54,876 nt of DNA, taken from NCBI GenBank assembly GCA_964410215.1, contig CAYPHA010000028.1:1-54876 (forward strand), read 5' to 3'. The notes under the pieces were generated by a model. It was not told where the DNA came from, did not search any database, and saw nothing but the letters and a program-made list of their open reading frames with translations. The DNA comes from CAYPHA01 sp964410215. Lineage in GTDB: Bacteria > Calditrichota > Calditrichia > Calditrichales > CAYPHA01. The position numbers and the translations under genes were made by a program. How positions within the stretch are numbered: the first letter of the stretch is position 1; the number at the start of each line of letters is the position of its first letter. Below, piece after piece: positions 46,110 through 54,812 of this stretch.

Positions 46110-49016
46110 ATGAAACCTAAACGAATGATCCTTATTTTCATAATAATATGTATTTTATTTTTTCATATTCAAACGAGTTTTGCCAAAAAACCCGCAGAAG
46201 CTCTAAAAAACGAACAATATGAACTTACCCTACTTGAAGATTCATCAATACAGGTAAACGTTGCCGACGTTTCTCCACAGATCCTTACCGGAGAATTCAC
46301 GGTGATGTACAGCGCTAAAAATCCCGGTTTTCACAAAAACCATCGCAATTATCGTCTCGCACCGCGCAGCGCAACGCGCTGGCCAAACTATAATGAAAAT
46401 CTAGATTCGCTAAATAAACAATTAAAGACACAGGAGATGATAAATCTACTCAGGGCGGAAGTCACAGTTAGTGAAGATGAAAAGGGCTGGCGCACCTGGA
46501 CTTACAAAAATTCCACCGGTGAAGTAATTCGGACTATTGATGACCGTTATGCCCAGGGAACGATAAATCCATACCTTGCCGGTATTAGAACGATCTTATC
46601 ACCTGTTGACGCCTTTGTGGATGATAGCAAATCCATCATTTGGAAATTTGATTCTCAGCCAAATTTTGAACTGACTGCCAAAATCATTTTGCCGGCAGGT
46701 AAAGCAGATCCGCAGATAACATACCATTTGAAGGTTAAGGAGGAAGGTTATTATTCGGTGGCGTTCACAGGGACGCCATGGGTAGATAAAAATAAAGCCA
46801 TACGTGTGCCACAGCCACAGGAGATTGCCAGCCGGGAGTACAATTTTGTCATGTCCGAAGCCTATGCAACCTTACCCAGGGTTCATACGGCTACGGAATA
46901 TTTGAACTCGGTACTCGTTGCAGATCCCAAGGAAAGTCCTTTTCGTTTGATTGAAGACAGCAGAGGCGTTTGGACCTATGCTGCTGAGGATGAAAGCAAC
47001 TCCCGTTTCGGACTGATGATCGAAAAGCAAAACGAACGGCTGCGACCGGTTATATTCACACCTATCATGGGGGGATACCAATCCAGGATGAAATCCGGTG
47101 ATACCTATACATTCACCCTTCATTACCTGCTCAAGGCAGGAGATTGGATAAACACCTACAAATACATCGCAAGAGAGATATATAACTTTCGCGATCTGCG
47201 TGATAACAGCGGTCCGGGCTCACTAAACAAAACCCTGGAAAATATCATCGACTATCTGATTGACCGTAGCGGCCACAACTATGCCATGTGGCACACCGAG
47301 CAAAAATATTACAATTACTGGTCGGATAAATCAGGCGTTTTTAAACCATTCTCACCGATGTTTGGTCTGGCGGCAGCCATCGTCACCGATGATGAAGAAT
47401 TTTATTTCAAACGTGCTTTACCTGCGGTGGAATTTGCCTTATCACGTAAAGGCAATGTCTTCTTGCCCTATGATGTTATTGAAACGGGCCATACCCGTTA
47501 TTCGGCTACCAGAAATCTGGGCTTTCCTTACCCAAATACCGTTCAGCTGGTTTCGTTAGGGAAAATGTTTCAAAATCGCACCTATGCATTTGATTATTAT
47601 TCCTGGAAGAAGGGATTTGATGAGAAAAATGCTATGCATGCATTGGCACGATACCGCTTAACCGGAGATAAAAAATTTCTTGATACTGCAATGATGAAAA
47701 AAACTGGTGGATTCATGGATTTGCTGGAAGTATATGAGGAAACCGGGGATCAGAACTATCTTGATGCAGCAGTAAAATCGGCATACCGCTATATTCCCAC
47801 CTGTAATTTGTTTCCAGCGGTACCTGACTCAATGGTGACTGTGGACAAGGGCAATAAGGCACCCATACATGGCCATGCTTATGGCAGACATAAAGCCTGG
47901 GGCTTTCCACCGCCGAAGCCTCTTTATACACCTGAGCAGACGGTACAAGCCTGGCGGGTTTCTCTGGTTGGTGTAGAACTAAGTGCTTACCGTGGAGGCT
48001 ACTGGATAAACAATCATGGGCAACTGATGCGATTAGCCACTCACGCCCGGGATGATTTTATGCGTGATATGCAGCGTTGGGCATTAGTGGGAAGGTTTGC
48101 CAATTATCCCGGAGACTTTCGCTCAAACAGACACTCCTTAGTAGAAGAGCTGCCTGATGCCCCGATGCATTATATTTATGAAACAGACTTTTCTACATTC
48201 AATCCAGGTCACGCCTGGGAGTGGGTAGGTGCAGTTATGGATTTTTTAATCTCTGACTGCTTTAACCGCTCTAAGGGCAAGATCGACTTTCCCTCACAGT
48301 GTATGTATGGAAGTTCATTTCGTGTAAAAGTATATGGTGACCGGCCGGGCAAATTCTATGACGAAGATAATGTGCGTCTCTGGCTGCCGAGAAAGCTTTT
48401 AACTCCCGATAATAAACAGGTGGATTATCTGGCAGGTTATGGCAACGGCAAATTCTATGTTGCTTTCTGGAACCAGTCCTTTGAAGAAGAAACGGTTAAC
48501 ATCACTTTCAATAGGGAGTTCGTGGATTGCCGGGGTGAACATTCCGCCCGATTCTGGAAGAACAATACCGACAAAGGTATTGTTTCTATCTCAGACAACA
48601 CCCTACAGTTCAGCATTCCCGCCAAAGGTATTATGGCCTATGCCATTGATGACGTTAAAGTGAAAACAAACCTTCATGCTAAAATGTTTGACGAAACTGC
48701 CCGAGCCCTGGGCAAAAATAGCATAGTAACAGATGTGGATACACCGTTTGGTAAACTGCATGCCATGCTCCTTTCCATGGGTAAAGGGCTGACGACATCA
48801 TATGTTTATACCGATGCCCTGCCGGAAAATGTTATCGTTGCAACTTTGAAATACCGGCAGGAGGGTGATCAATGGCAGGAACTAAAAGATGAGATCTTTC
48901 CATTTGAATTTACGACACCTATTGATGAAGATCAGGGTGATTTTGAATTCATCTTTGAAATAGAAAATGCTGAACAAAAGATTCAAGAATCAGAAAAGAT
49001 CACACTTAAGCTTTAG
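46110..49016 (+). CDS. P-family protein 5: close paralogue of P4
   Basis: Fifth P-family member (968 aa), Sec-exported (signal ending IQTSFAKK). It matches P4 along its full length. In the stretch from VMDFLISDCFNRS to NGKFYVAFWNQSF about four in five residues are identical, so the pair arose by duplication. Landmarks: YYSVAFTGTP, EIYNFRDLRDNSGPGSL, YAMWHTEQKYYNYWSD, VPDSMVTVDKGNKAPIHGH, AWRVSLVG, H701 with D711 (H-x9-D) in NPGHAWEWVGAVMDF, YGDRPGKFYDE, LWLPRKL, and a final Ig-like module ending QESEKITLKL. The near-constant core but different N-terminal beta-domain (RVPQPQEIASREYNF against VPQLTAGRAFGKGFE) suggests related but not identical substrates. Function unknown. Confidence 0.66.
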   Translation: MKPKRMILIFIIICILFFHIQTSFAKKPAEALKNEQYELTLLEDSSIQVNVADVSPQILTGEFTVMYSAKNPGFHKNHRNYRLAPRSATRWPNYNENLDSLNKQLKTQEMINLLRAEVTVSEDEKGWRTWTYKNSTGEVIRTIDDRYAQGTINPYLAGIRTILSPVDAFVDDSKSIIWKFDSQPNFELTAKIILPAGKADPQITYHLKVKEEGYYSVAFTGTPWVDKNKAIRVPQPQEIASREYNFVMSEAYATLPRVHTATEYLNSVLVADPKESPFRLIEDSRGVWTYAAEDESNSRFGLMIEKQNERLRPVIFTPIMGGYQSRMKSGDTYTFTLHYLLKAGDWINTYKYIAREIYNFRDLRDNSGPGSLNKTLENIIDYLIDRSGHNYAMWHTEQKYYNYWSDKSGVFKPFSPMFGLAAAIVTDDEEFYFKRALPAVEFALSRKGNVFLPYDVIETGHTRYSATRNLGFPYPNTVQLVSLGKMFQNRTYAFDYYSWKKGFDEKNAMHALARYRLTGDKKFLDTAMMKKTGGFMDLLEVYEETGDQNYLDAAVKSAYRYIPTCNLFPAVPDSMVTVDKGNKAPIHGHAYGRHKAWGFPPPKPLYTPEQTVQAWRVSLVGVELSAYRGGYWINNHGQLMRLATHARDDFMRDMQRWALVGRFANYPGDFRSNRHSLVEELPDAPMHYIYETDFSTFNPGHAWEWVGAVMDFLISDCFNRSKGKIDFPSQCMYGSSFRVKVYGDRPGKFYDEDNVRLWLPRKLLTPDNKQVDYLAGYGNGKFYVAFWNQSFEEETVNITFNREFVDCRGEHSARFWKNNTDKGIVSISDNTLQFSIPAKGIMAYAIDDVKVKTNLHAKMFDETARALGKNSIVTDVDTPFGKLHAMLLSMGKGLTTSYVYTDALPENVIVATLKYRQEGDQWQELKDEIFPFEFTTPIDEDQGDFEFIFEIENAEQKIQESEKITLKL

Positions 49017-49180
49017 TAATATCCCCGCTCCCTTCCCGAGAGTCAGTTGCAAATCAGGGATTGAGTTTTATTGATAATGAAATTTTACCTGATTTATCCA
49101 TCGAACAGGTCACTGAAAAACAGATCCATAGAATGATGGAATTTAAAGACGCACAACAGACAGAATTTGATTTATTTTAA
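49017..49180 (+). pseudogene. Possible gene remnant before the oxidoreductase
   Basis: An open frame without a start codon runs from the end of P5 to TAA at 49178 and encodes NQGLSFIDNEILPDLS and then EKQIHRMMEFKDAQQTEF. Its composition looks protein-like, but I do not recognise it. It may be the tail of a lost gene or chance. Confidence 0.25.
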
Positions 49181-49213
49181 AAACTATAAAGTGAAATTCC
49201 GGAGGGATCTAAA

Positions 49214-50446
49214 GTGCAAAAAATAAGAAAAGCTATAAATCGTCGTGAGTTTATTTCAAAAACAGGAACCGCCCTGGCGACATTCTCTATAATAAGTCCA
49301 TCAGTGGTTAGGGGTACTAAAAATAATTCTAAAATCAAAATCGGCTTGATTGGCTGTGGCGGAAGAGGAAACTGGATTATGAATTTGTTTCAAGACCATG
49401 GCCAGTATGAGATTGTTGCGGGAGCCGACTATTTCCAGGACCGGGTTGATGCTTTTGGTGATAAATTCAAAGTGCCCAAAAATAAAAGGTTTACTGGACT
49501 TTCCTGTTATAAGCGACTCATAGATAAGGGTGGTGTGGATGCTGTTGTGATTAAAAGTCCACCCTATTTTCACCCTGAGCAGGCTGCTGCTGCGGTTGAG
49601 GCCGGAAAACACGTTTATTTGGCGAAACCCATCGCTGTAGATGTACCAGGGTGTAAATCTATTGAGAAGAGTGCAAAGCTTGCTGCAGAAAACAAGCTCT
49701 GCTTTCTGATCGATTTTCAAACGAGAGCAAATGATCTATATATCGAAGCATTAAAAAAAGTACACCAGGGAGCGTTAGGTGATTTGGCCTTTGGTGAGGG
49801 CATCTATCATGCGGATATACCCTGGATTCATCAATATGATCTATGGAAAGCCATGAAAACAAATCCGGAGTTACGACTGAAGGCCTGGGGAATGGATTAT
49901 GCCCTATCTGGTGATATTATCACCGAGCAGAATATTCACACGATTGATGTCATGAGCTGGATTATGAATGAACCACCTGTCTATGCAGCCGGAACCGGTG
50001 GCAGATCCGTGAGGCCGATTGGCGAGATTTGGGATCACTACACCCTTATTTTTCAATATTCAAATAATGTAGGTATCACGTTCAGTTCAAGGCAATTTAA
50101 AGGACATGGTGTCCAAATCGATGGCATACGCAACCGTATGTTCGGCAGCAAAGGTGTTCTTGAAACAAAATATGGGGGACAGGTGATTATACGCGGGGAA
50201 AATTTTTATCGAGGCGGTTTAACCAGCGATATTTATAAACAGGGTGCCGTCAATAATATCTATTCGTTTTATGACAATGTCCAGAATGGTAATGTTGAGA
50301 ATATTACCGTGATCCCAAGTGTGCATAGTAATTTGCTGACCATTTTGGGACGTAAGGCTGCCCGCAAAGGAGAAACGGTTTACTGGTATCAGCTTCTTAA
50401 AGACGAGGAACGTCTTGAACCTGATTTAAGAGGTATGAAGGATTGA
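49214..50446 (+). CDS. Gfo/Idh/MocA-family oxidoreductase with Tat signal
   Basis: Predicted NAD(P)-dependent sugar dehydrogenase or related enzyme (410 aa), probably exported folded with its cofactor. GTG at 49214 follows a strong GGAGGG. NRREFISKTG (residues 9-18) is a twin-arginine signal. The Rossmann motif is IGLIGCGGRGNW (G47-G52). The catalytic-lysine motif usually E-K-P is here YLAKPIAV (about 135), and GDIITEQNIHTIDVMSW (about 233) carries the conserved His/Asp of the family. Exported members of this family are common in glycan-degrading FCB and Planctomycetes genomes. Some glycosidases (GH109-type) also use this fold with NAD, so glycoside cleavage by an oxidation/elimination route is an alternative to simple sugar oxidation. 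It is separated from P5 by a likely gene remnant. Confidence 0.88.
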   Translation: MQKIRKAINRREFISKTGTALATFSIISPSVVRGTKNNSKIKIGLIGCGGRGNWIMNLFQDHGQYEIVAGADYFQDRVDAFGDKFKVPKNKRFTGLSCYKRLIDKGGVDAVVIKSPPYFHPEQAAAAVEAGKHVYLAKPIAVDVPGCKSIEKSAKLAAENKLCFLIDFQTRANDLYIEALKKVHQGALGDLAFGEGIYHADIPWIHQYDLWKAMKTNPELRLKAWGMDYALSGDIITEQNIHTIDVMSWIMNEPPVYAAGTGGRSVRPIGEIWDHYTLIFQYSNNVGITFSSRQFKGHGVQIDGIRNRMFGSKGVLETKYGGQVIIRGENFYRGGLTSDIYKQGAVNNIYSFYDNVQNGNVENITVIPSVHSNLLTILGRKAARKGETVYWYQLLKDEERLEPDLRGMKD

Positions 50447-50484
50447 TCGTATTAAAGGATTAGAAAAGAACTGGAGAGTTTAAA

Positions 50485-50767
50485 ATGAAAGATGGACTTA
50501 AAATCACTTTACTCGGGACAAGTCTAATTGGTACTTTTTAACCCTGGCTGTTACCGGAATCCGTGGATACGGCATATACATATGGTATGTTCTGTTACTC
50601 TTTAATCAGCCAACACCGGGATTAAGATTGTCGGTGACAAACCGCTGAGTAAACTTTATTGGTATATGGTAGATACAGCCATCTGTCCGGAACCTTTCGT
50701 TGATATCTCCATCAATCCAGGAGAAAAGTTTAACTGGCAGACCGGCAACACATTTTATGAGTTATAA
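50485..50767 (+). pseudogene. Broken gene: signal-peptide start and C-terminal end of a lost protein
   Basis: This accounts for the only non-coding stretch over 300 bp (50447-50788). GGAGAG at 50473 and ATG 50485 open a short signal-like MKDGLKITLLGTSLIGTF that stops at 50539. In another frame, SANTGIKIVGDKPLSKLYWY (from about 50625) runs on through DTAICPEPFVDISINPGEKF to a stop at 50765. A proper start and a plausible C-terminus in different frames point to a gene that lost its middle. I do not recognise the family. No other element is visible here. Confidence 0.5.
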
Positions 50768-50788
50768 AGGATAATACAACAGAGACCT

Positions 50789-52303
50789 ATGAGAATTATT
50801 TTATCTTTTATTTTTTTATTAGCCATCACTTTTCAATGTTCACCGCCTGAGTCACAAATACTCTACGATTTCGAAGATACATTTGATCTCAATTCCTTTT
50901 ACACGCAAAAAATAACTGCAAAAATCGTGGAGCAGGAGGATAACAAAGTACTGGAATTGGTTTTACTTTCCGATGAGGAGCACCCAACACTTACTATTTC
51001 TGCGCCGGAAGACAGTTGGGATTTCAGCAAACGTGAATATCTGGAAATGGATATCAAAAATCTTTCAGAGAATGATGCCATTTTTACCTTTTGGGCTCTT
51101 TCCGGAGCCGGTTGGGGCGGCATTAGCAGTGCTTCGAACACCGAATCCGGACGGGAAAAGTTAAGGCCGGACAGCAGTAAAACGTTGAAAATAGACCTCC
51201 ACGGAAGATATCCCGGGCCCGATGCCCTGGCCACGGCCGTAGATCCTTCTAAAGTAAAACAGGTCAAAATCATTTTTCACATACGCCAGGCTGGATTCAA
51301 ATTTCAAATAGACAATATCAGAGTATGCGGAAACAATCCAATTGATAGCCTGGGAACTGAAGAACGCTTCCCGGTTCCGGAAATTATCAGTGCTGAACCG
51401 GCACCGGGAAAAAGGGTACGTCAGCAATTACCTTCATTTAAAGATACGGATATAGCGCATATTCTGACTCTGCCAAGAGATTGGCAGCCGGACAAACGCT
51501 ATCCTGTTATTGTTGAGTATACCGGAAACGTTTTTTATCACAAATACTGCCATTCAACCGGATTAACCGAACAGGGAAATCTGGCCTATGGGATTTCGCG
51601 GGGTGAAAATTTCATTTGCCTTAATTTACCTTTTATCAGTGAGGATGGCCTAAACGAGCAGGTGAACGGCTGGGGCAGTGAAGAGCGAACTATTGATTAT
51701 TGTATCGAGACCATCCGTTATGTGTGCGAGAATTATGGCGGTGATCCTTCTGCCGTGATTCTGACCGGTTTTTCCAGAGGAGAGATTGGCTGTAACTACA
51801 TCGCATTGAGAGATGATCGAATCGCCGATGTTTGGCTCGCATTTTTAGGTAATCCGGAAAAGGTATTCCCTGAAGGGAAAGAAGGCTGGAAAGGCTCAGG
51901 AATTGGATGGAACGAGCGTCGCAAAAGGATAAAAGACCGCAGCTGTTTCCTAAAACGGCCCAATCTAGGTCCGGCACATGTTGACATCCAGTATCTCGAA
52001 GACAGCGAGGCCACTATTGCCTCCCGGCAGTGGCTTAAACAAGTCATTAAAGATCGTCCCGGCACGTATTCCATCAGCGGTCGTGTTTCAGATAAAATGG
52101 GGCAGGGCCTGGCTGGTGTGCGCATCCAGAGCGGGCCAATACATTACACCTTTACCGACGAAAATGGGCATTATGAGTTGAAAAGTTTAATTAAAGGTAA
52201 GAGAGTAGTTCTAGCTAAAAGAAATGGTTTGAGCTTCTATCCTTCCAAATACAGAGTAACCATTACAGAACAAAACCTGACTAATATAGATTTTATAAAT
52301 TAA
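50789..52303 (+). CDS. Alpha/beta-hydrolase lipoprotein with N-terminal CBM-like and C-terminal CarboxypepD_reg-like domains
   Basis: Predicted secreted esterase (504 aa); the signal ends AITFQCSPP (lipoprotein). Residues 22-185 form a beta-sandwich of the type found before agarase-like catalytic domains (WDFSKREYLEMDIKNLSEND, FQIDNIRV). Residues 215-425 are an alpha/beta-hydrolase: nucleophile S329 in TGFSRGEIGC, His candidate H397 in LGPAHVDIQYLED. Between RSCFL (about 383) and PNLGPAHVD the strand and loop that should supply the acidic triad residue seem missing, so about 30 residues may have been deleted. Residues 430-504 are a small CarboxypepD_reg-like module (YSISGRVSDKMGQGLAGVRI). De-esterification, for example of acetyl or feruloyl groups on the glycan, is the likely role if it is active. 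Confidence 0.72.
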   Translation: MRIILSFIFLLAITFQCSPPESQILYDFEDTFDLNSFYTQKITAKIVEQEDNKVLELVLLSDEEHPTLTISAPEDSWDFSKREYLEMDIKNLSENDAIFTFWALSGAGWGGISSASNTESGREKLRPDSSKTLKIDLHGRYPGPDALATAVDPSKVKQVKIIFHIRQAGFKFQIDNIRVCGNNPIDSLGTEERFPVPEIISAEPAPGKRVRQQLPSFKDTDIAHILTLPRDWQPDKRYPVIVEYTGNVFYHKYCHSTGLTEQGNLAYGISRGENFICLNLPFISEDGLNEQVNGWGSEERTIDYCIETIRYVCENYGGDPSAVILTGFSRGEIGCNYIALRDDRIADVWLAFLGNPEKVFPEGKEGWKGSGIGWNERRKRIKDRSCFLKRPNLGPAHVDIQYLEDSEATIASRQWLKQVIKDRPGTYSISGRVSDKMGQGLAGVRIQSGPIHYTFTDENGHYELKSLIKGKRVVLAKRNGLSFYPSKYRVTITEQNLTNIDFIN

Positions 52304-52306
52304 AAC

Positions 52307-54733
52307 ATGGTAATTAGAAAAATGATTAGACTTATAAAATTCTCGATTTTATTAATTCTTGTATTGGGATTTATATCATGTACACAGGATCGTGACCGAA
52401 TAGTTAAAAATAATCAGAAATTATGGTTTGATAAACCTGCTGAGACCTGGCATGGGGCGCTTCCGCTTGGTAATGGGAAGCTGGGTGCACTGATTCATGG
52501 TAAGGTTCGCTCGGAAGTCATCAATCTCAATGAAGAAAGTCTTGTCGCGGGTCAATCCTATTTTAAGGAAATGCCGGAAATGCAACCGAGTCTGGCTAAA
52601 ATCAGACAATTATGGTTTGAGGGCAAATACCTGGAGGCAGAAGAACTGGCTCTAGAAACCATGACCATACCAAATGATGACCGCTATGGGCATTATAAGC
52701 CCCTTGGCGATGTGCATATTGATTTTATAGGCCTGGAGGGCGACATCAGCGCCTATCGAAGAGAACTCTCGCTGGATTCAGCCTTTTCAACAATTCAGTT
52801 CTCAATGAATGGAGTCAACCACAAACGAACAGCATTTATATCGTATCCGGATCAGGTAATGGTTTTTAAATATGAATGTGATAACCAGGCAAAGTTGAAT
52901 GCTAAAATTTCCTTTTTTAGAAAAGAAAATGTTCAAATCACTGCTAACGGAAATGATATTTTAATTGTGAATGGCCAATGCAATTTCGGCGGTACAAAGT
53001 TTACGGCTCTTATAAAAGTTATTACAAACAAAGGAACTGTTTCTGCCGAAGAAGATTTTCTTAATATTCAGAACGCTGATGAATTTCAATTACGAATTGT
53101 TTGTAAAACAGATTACTGGGGTGATGAAAATTATACCCAGTTATGTGAGCAGATAATCGAAGAAAGCAGTCAAGAATCATTTCAAACCCTTCTTCAATCG
53201 CATTTGGACGATTACAATGCGAACTTTTCCCGGGTTAATCTGAGCCTTCCTAAATCGGAATTTTCTAATGCGCCTACAAATGACAGGTTAGATAGAATCA
53301 TTCAGAATCCGGAAAATATTAATTCCGATCCTGATTTTGTATCACTTTATTTTACCTACGGAAGATACCTCCTGTTTTCAAGTAGCAGACCTGGTTGTCT
53401 TCCGGCCAACCTTCGTGGGATCTGGAATCCGGAATATCTTCCGGGATGGTTTTCTGATTATACAATTAATATCAATACCGAAATGAACTACTGGTTAAGC
53501 CAGCCATGCAATTTATCCGAATGCGAAGAGCCTTTATTTTACCTTCTTGAAAAAAGCCGTCCTTGGGGACGCAGAGCAGCTAAACATCGCTACGGGGCGG
53601 ACGGTTTTGTACTAAGCTCAAGAATGACCGCTCATGTCACTTCTGAAATGCGCAGTGGGAATTTTGGCTGGTTCCAGGATGGCCATGCCTGGATAGCTCA
53701 AGCCTATTGGCAACACTATCTCTATTCATTAGACAAAGAATTTTTAAGGAATCGAGCCTATCCTATGCTTAAGGAGATTGCCGAATTTTATCTGGATTTC
53801 TTGTTCGAACATCCGAAATATGGTTGGCTGGTTTCAGGACCGGGTCAATCCCCTGAAAATGCCTACATTGTACCCGGTTATGAAAACCAAGTATCATCCA
53901 TGCTGGATGAAAATGATGAGACGATCTTCAATACGGGTCGTCAATCCAAAACGGCCAGTGCGGGAATGGGAAATACAATTTCGAATCAGTTGATACGTGA
54001 TGTTTTCAATCAATGTATAGAAGGCAGTACTATTTTGGATATTGATGCAGAATTTCGAGATATATTGGTTCAAAAAAGGGATAAACTGGCACCAACAAGA
54101 ATTGGCGCAGATGGTACGATTATGGAATGGTTGGAGGATTTTCAGGAAGCGGATCCTTCGCACAGGCACATCTCTCATTTATATGGACTGGCCCCAAGCA
54201 ATCAAATTTCATTGCGATTAACACCTGAATTAGCAGAAGCCGCTTATAAAACCTTGGAAAAAAGATTAGCAGAGGGGAATATAAGGCCTAGTTGGAGTTG
54301 GGCCTGGTTTACGAATTGCTGGGCCAGGCTCGGTGAAGGGGACAAAGCACTGAGTGCGCTCGGGAATTCTTTGGCTACAACCACTTTCCCGAACCTGTTT
54401 AGCAAAGAATTAGCAAATAACAAATATGAATTTATTATCGATGGTGTTTTAGGTGCCGCTGCCGGAATTACGGAACTATTTCTGCAAAGCCATACGGGAG
54501 AAATTGAACTTCTTCCGGCCCTTCCATCTGTTTTTAATCAGGGCAAAATTCAAGGCTTAAGAGCCCAGGGCGGATTTGAGGTTGACATGGAATGGGAAAA
54601 CGGAGAACTGCAAAAAGTAACCATCTACTCAAAAAATGGTAGTGTGTGTAGATTAAGATACAGGGATAAGGACGTTAAATTTAATACGAAAGCTGACCAG
54701 CGTTACATCCTGGATTCCGATTTAAAAATATAA
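52307..54733 (+). CDS. GH95 alpha-L-fucosidase/alpha-L-galactosidase lipoprotein, copy 3
   Basis: Predicted inverting GH95 exo-enzyme (808 aa), 3 bp after the esterase stop and so probably co-transcribed. The N-terminus has a lipoprotein signal (LVLGFISCTQDRD). The family signature WFDKPAETWHGALPLGNGKL is near residue 43. Catalytic features: N388-I-N390 (the usual Asn pair), E517 in SPEN, and base D712. The base motif reads IIDGVLGAAAG rather than Q-I-D-G-N-F-G, so the residue next to the base and the floor of the -1 pocket differ from copies 1 and 2. No ribosome site of note precedes ATG 52307; ATG 52322 is an alternative start. The AT-rich composition matches the P-family genes rather than GH95 copy 1, so the three GH95 genes look independently acquired or long diverged. 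Confidence 0.92.
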   Translation: MVIRKMIRLIKFSILLILVLGFISCTQDRDRIVKNNQKLWFDKPAETWHGALPLGNGKLGALIHGKVRSEVINLNEESLVAGQSYFKEMPEMQPSLAKIRQLWFEGKYLEAEELALETMTIPNDDRYGHYKPLGDVHIDFIGLEGDISAYRRELSLDSAFSTIQFSMNGVNHKRTAFISYPDQVMVFKYECDNQAKLNAKISFFRKENVQITANGNDILIVNGQCNFGGTKFTALIKVITNKGTVSAEEDFLNIQNADEFQLRIVCKTDYWGDENYTQLCEQIIEESSQESFQTLLQSHLDDYNANFSRVNLSLPKSEFSNAPTNDRLDRIIQNPENINSDPDFVSLYFTYGRYLLFSSSRPGCLPANLRGIWNPEYLPGWFSDYTININTEMNYWLSQPCNLSECEEPLFYLLEKSRPWGRRAAKHRYGADGFVLSSRMTAHVTSEMRSGNFGWFQDGHAWIAQAYWQHYLYSLDKEFLRNRAYPMLKEIAEFYLDFLFEHPKYGWLVSGPGQSPENAYIVPGYENQVSSMLDENDETIFNTGRQSKTASAGMGNTISNQLIRDVFNQCIEGSTILDIDAEFRDILVQKRDKLAPTRIGADGTIMEWLEDFQEADPSHRHISHLYGLAPSNQISLRLTPELAEAAYKTLEKRLAEGNIRPSWSWAWFTNCWARLGEGDKALSALGNSLATTTFPNLFSKELANNKYEFIIDGVLGAAAGITELFLQSHTGEIELLPALPSVFNQGKIQGLRAQGGFEVDMEWENGELQKVTIYSKNGSVCRLRYRDKDVKFNTKADQRYILDSDLKI

Positions 54734-54780
54734 TGCCAAAAGTGCTATTGATAACTCGAATTCAATATTTAATCCTAATG

Positions 54781-54812
54781 AAAACATCCCCCTGACCCCC
54801 TTTTCTAAGGGG
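54781..54812 (-). repeat. G/C-tract palindromic repeat, copy 2 (opposite orientation)
   Basis: CCCCCTGACCCCCTTTTCTA, then AGGGG, lies 48 bp after the last GH95. Its reverse complement shares the core TTAGAAAAGGGGGT and both G/C flanks with 25101-25135. The two copies bracket 29.7 kb of the locus in inverted orientation. Confidence 0.55.
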
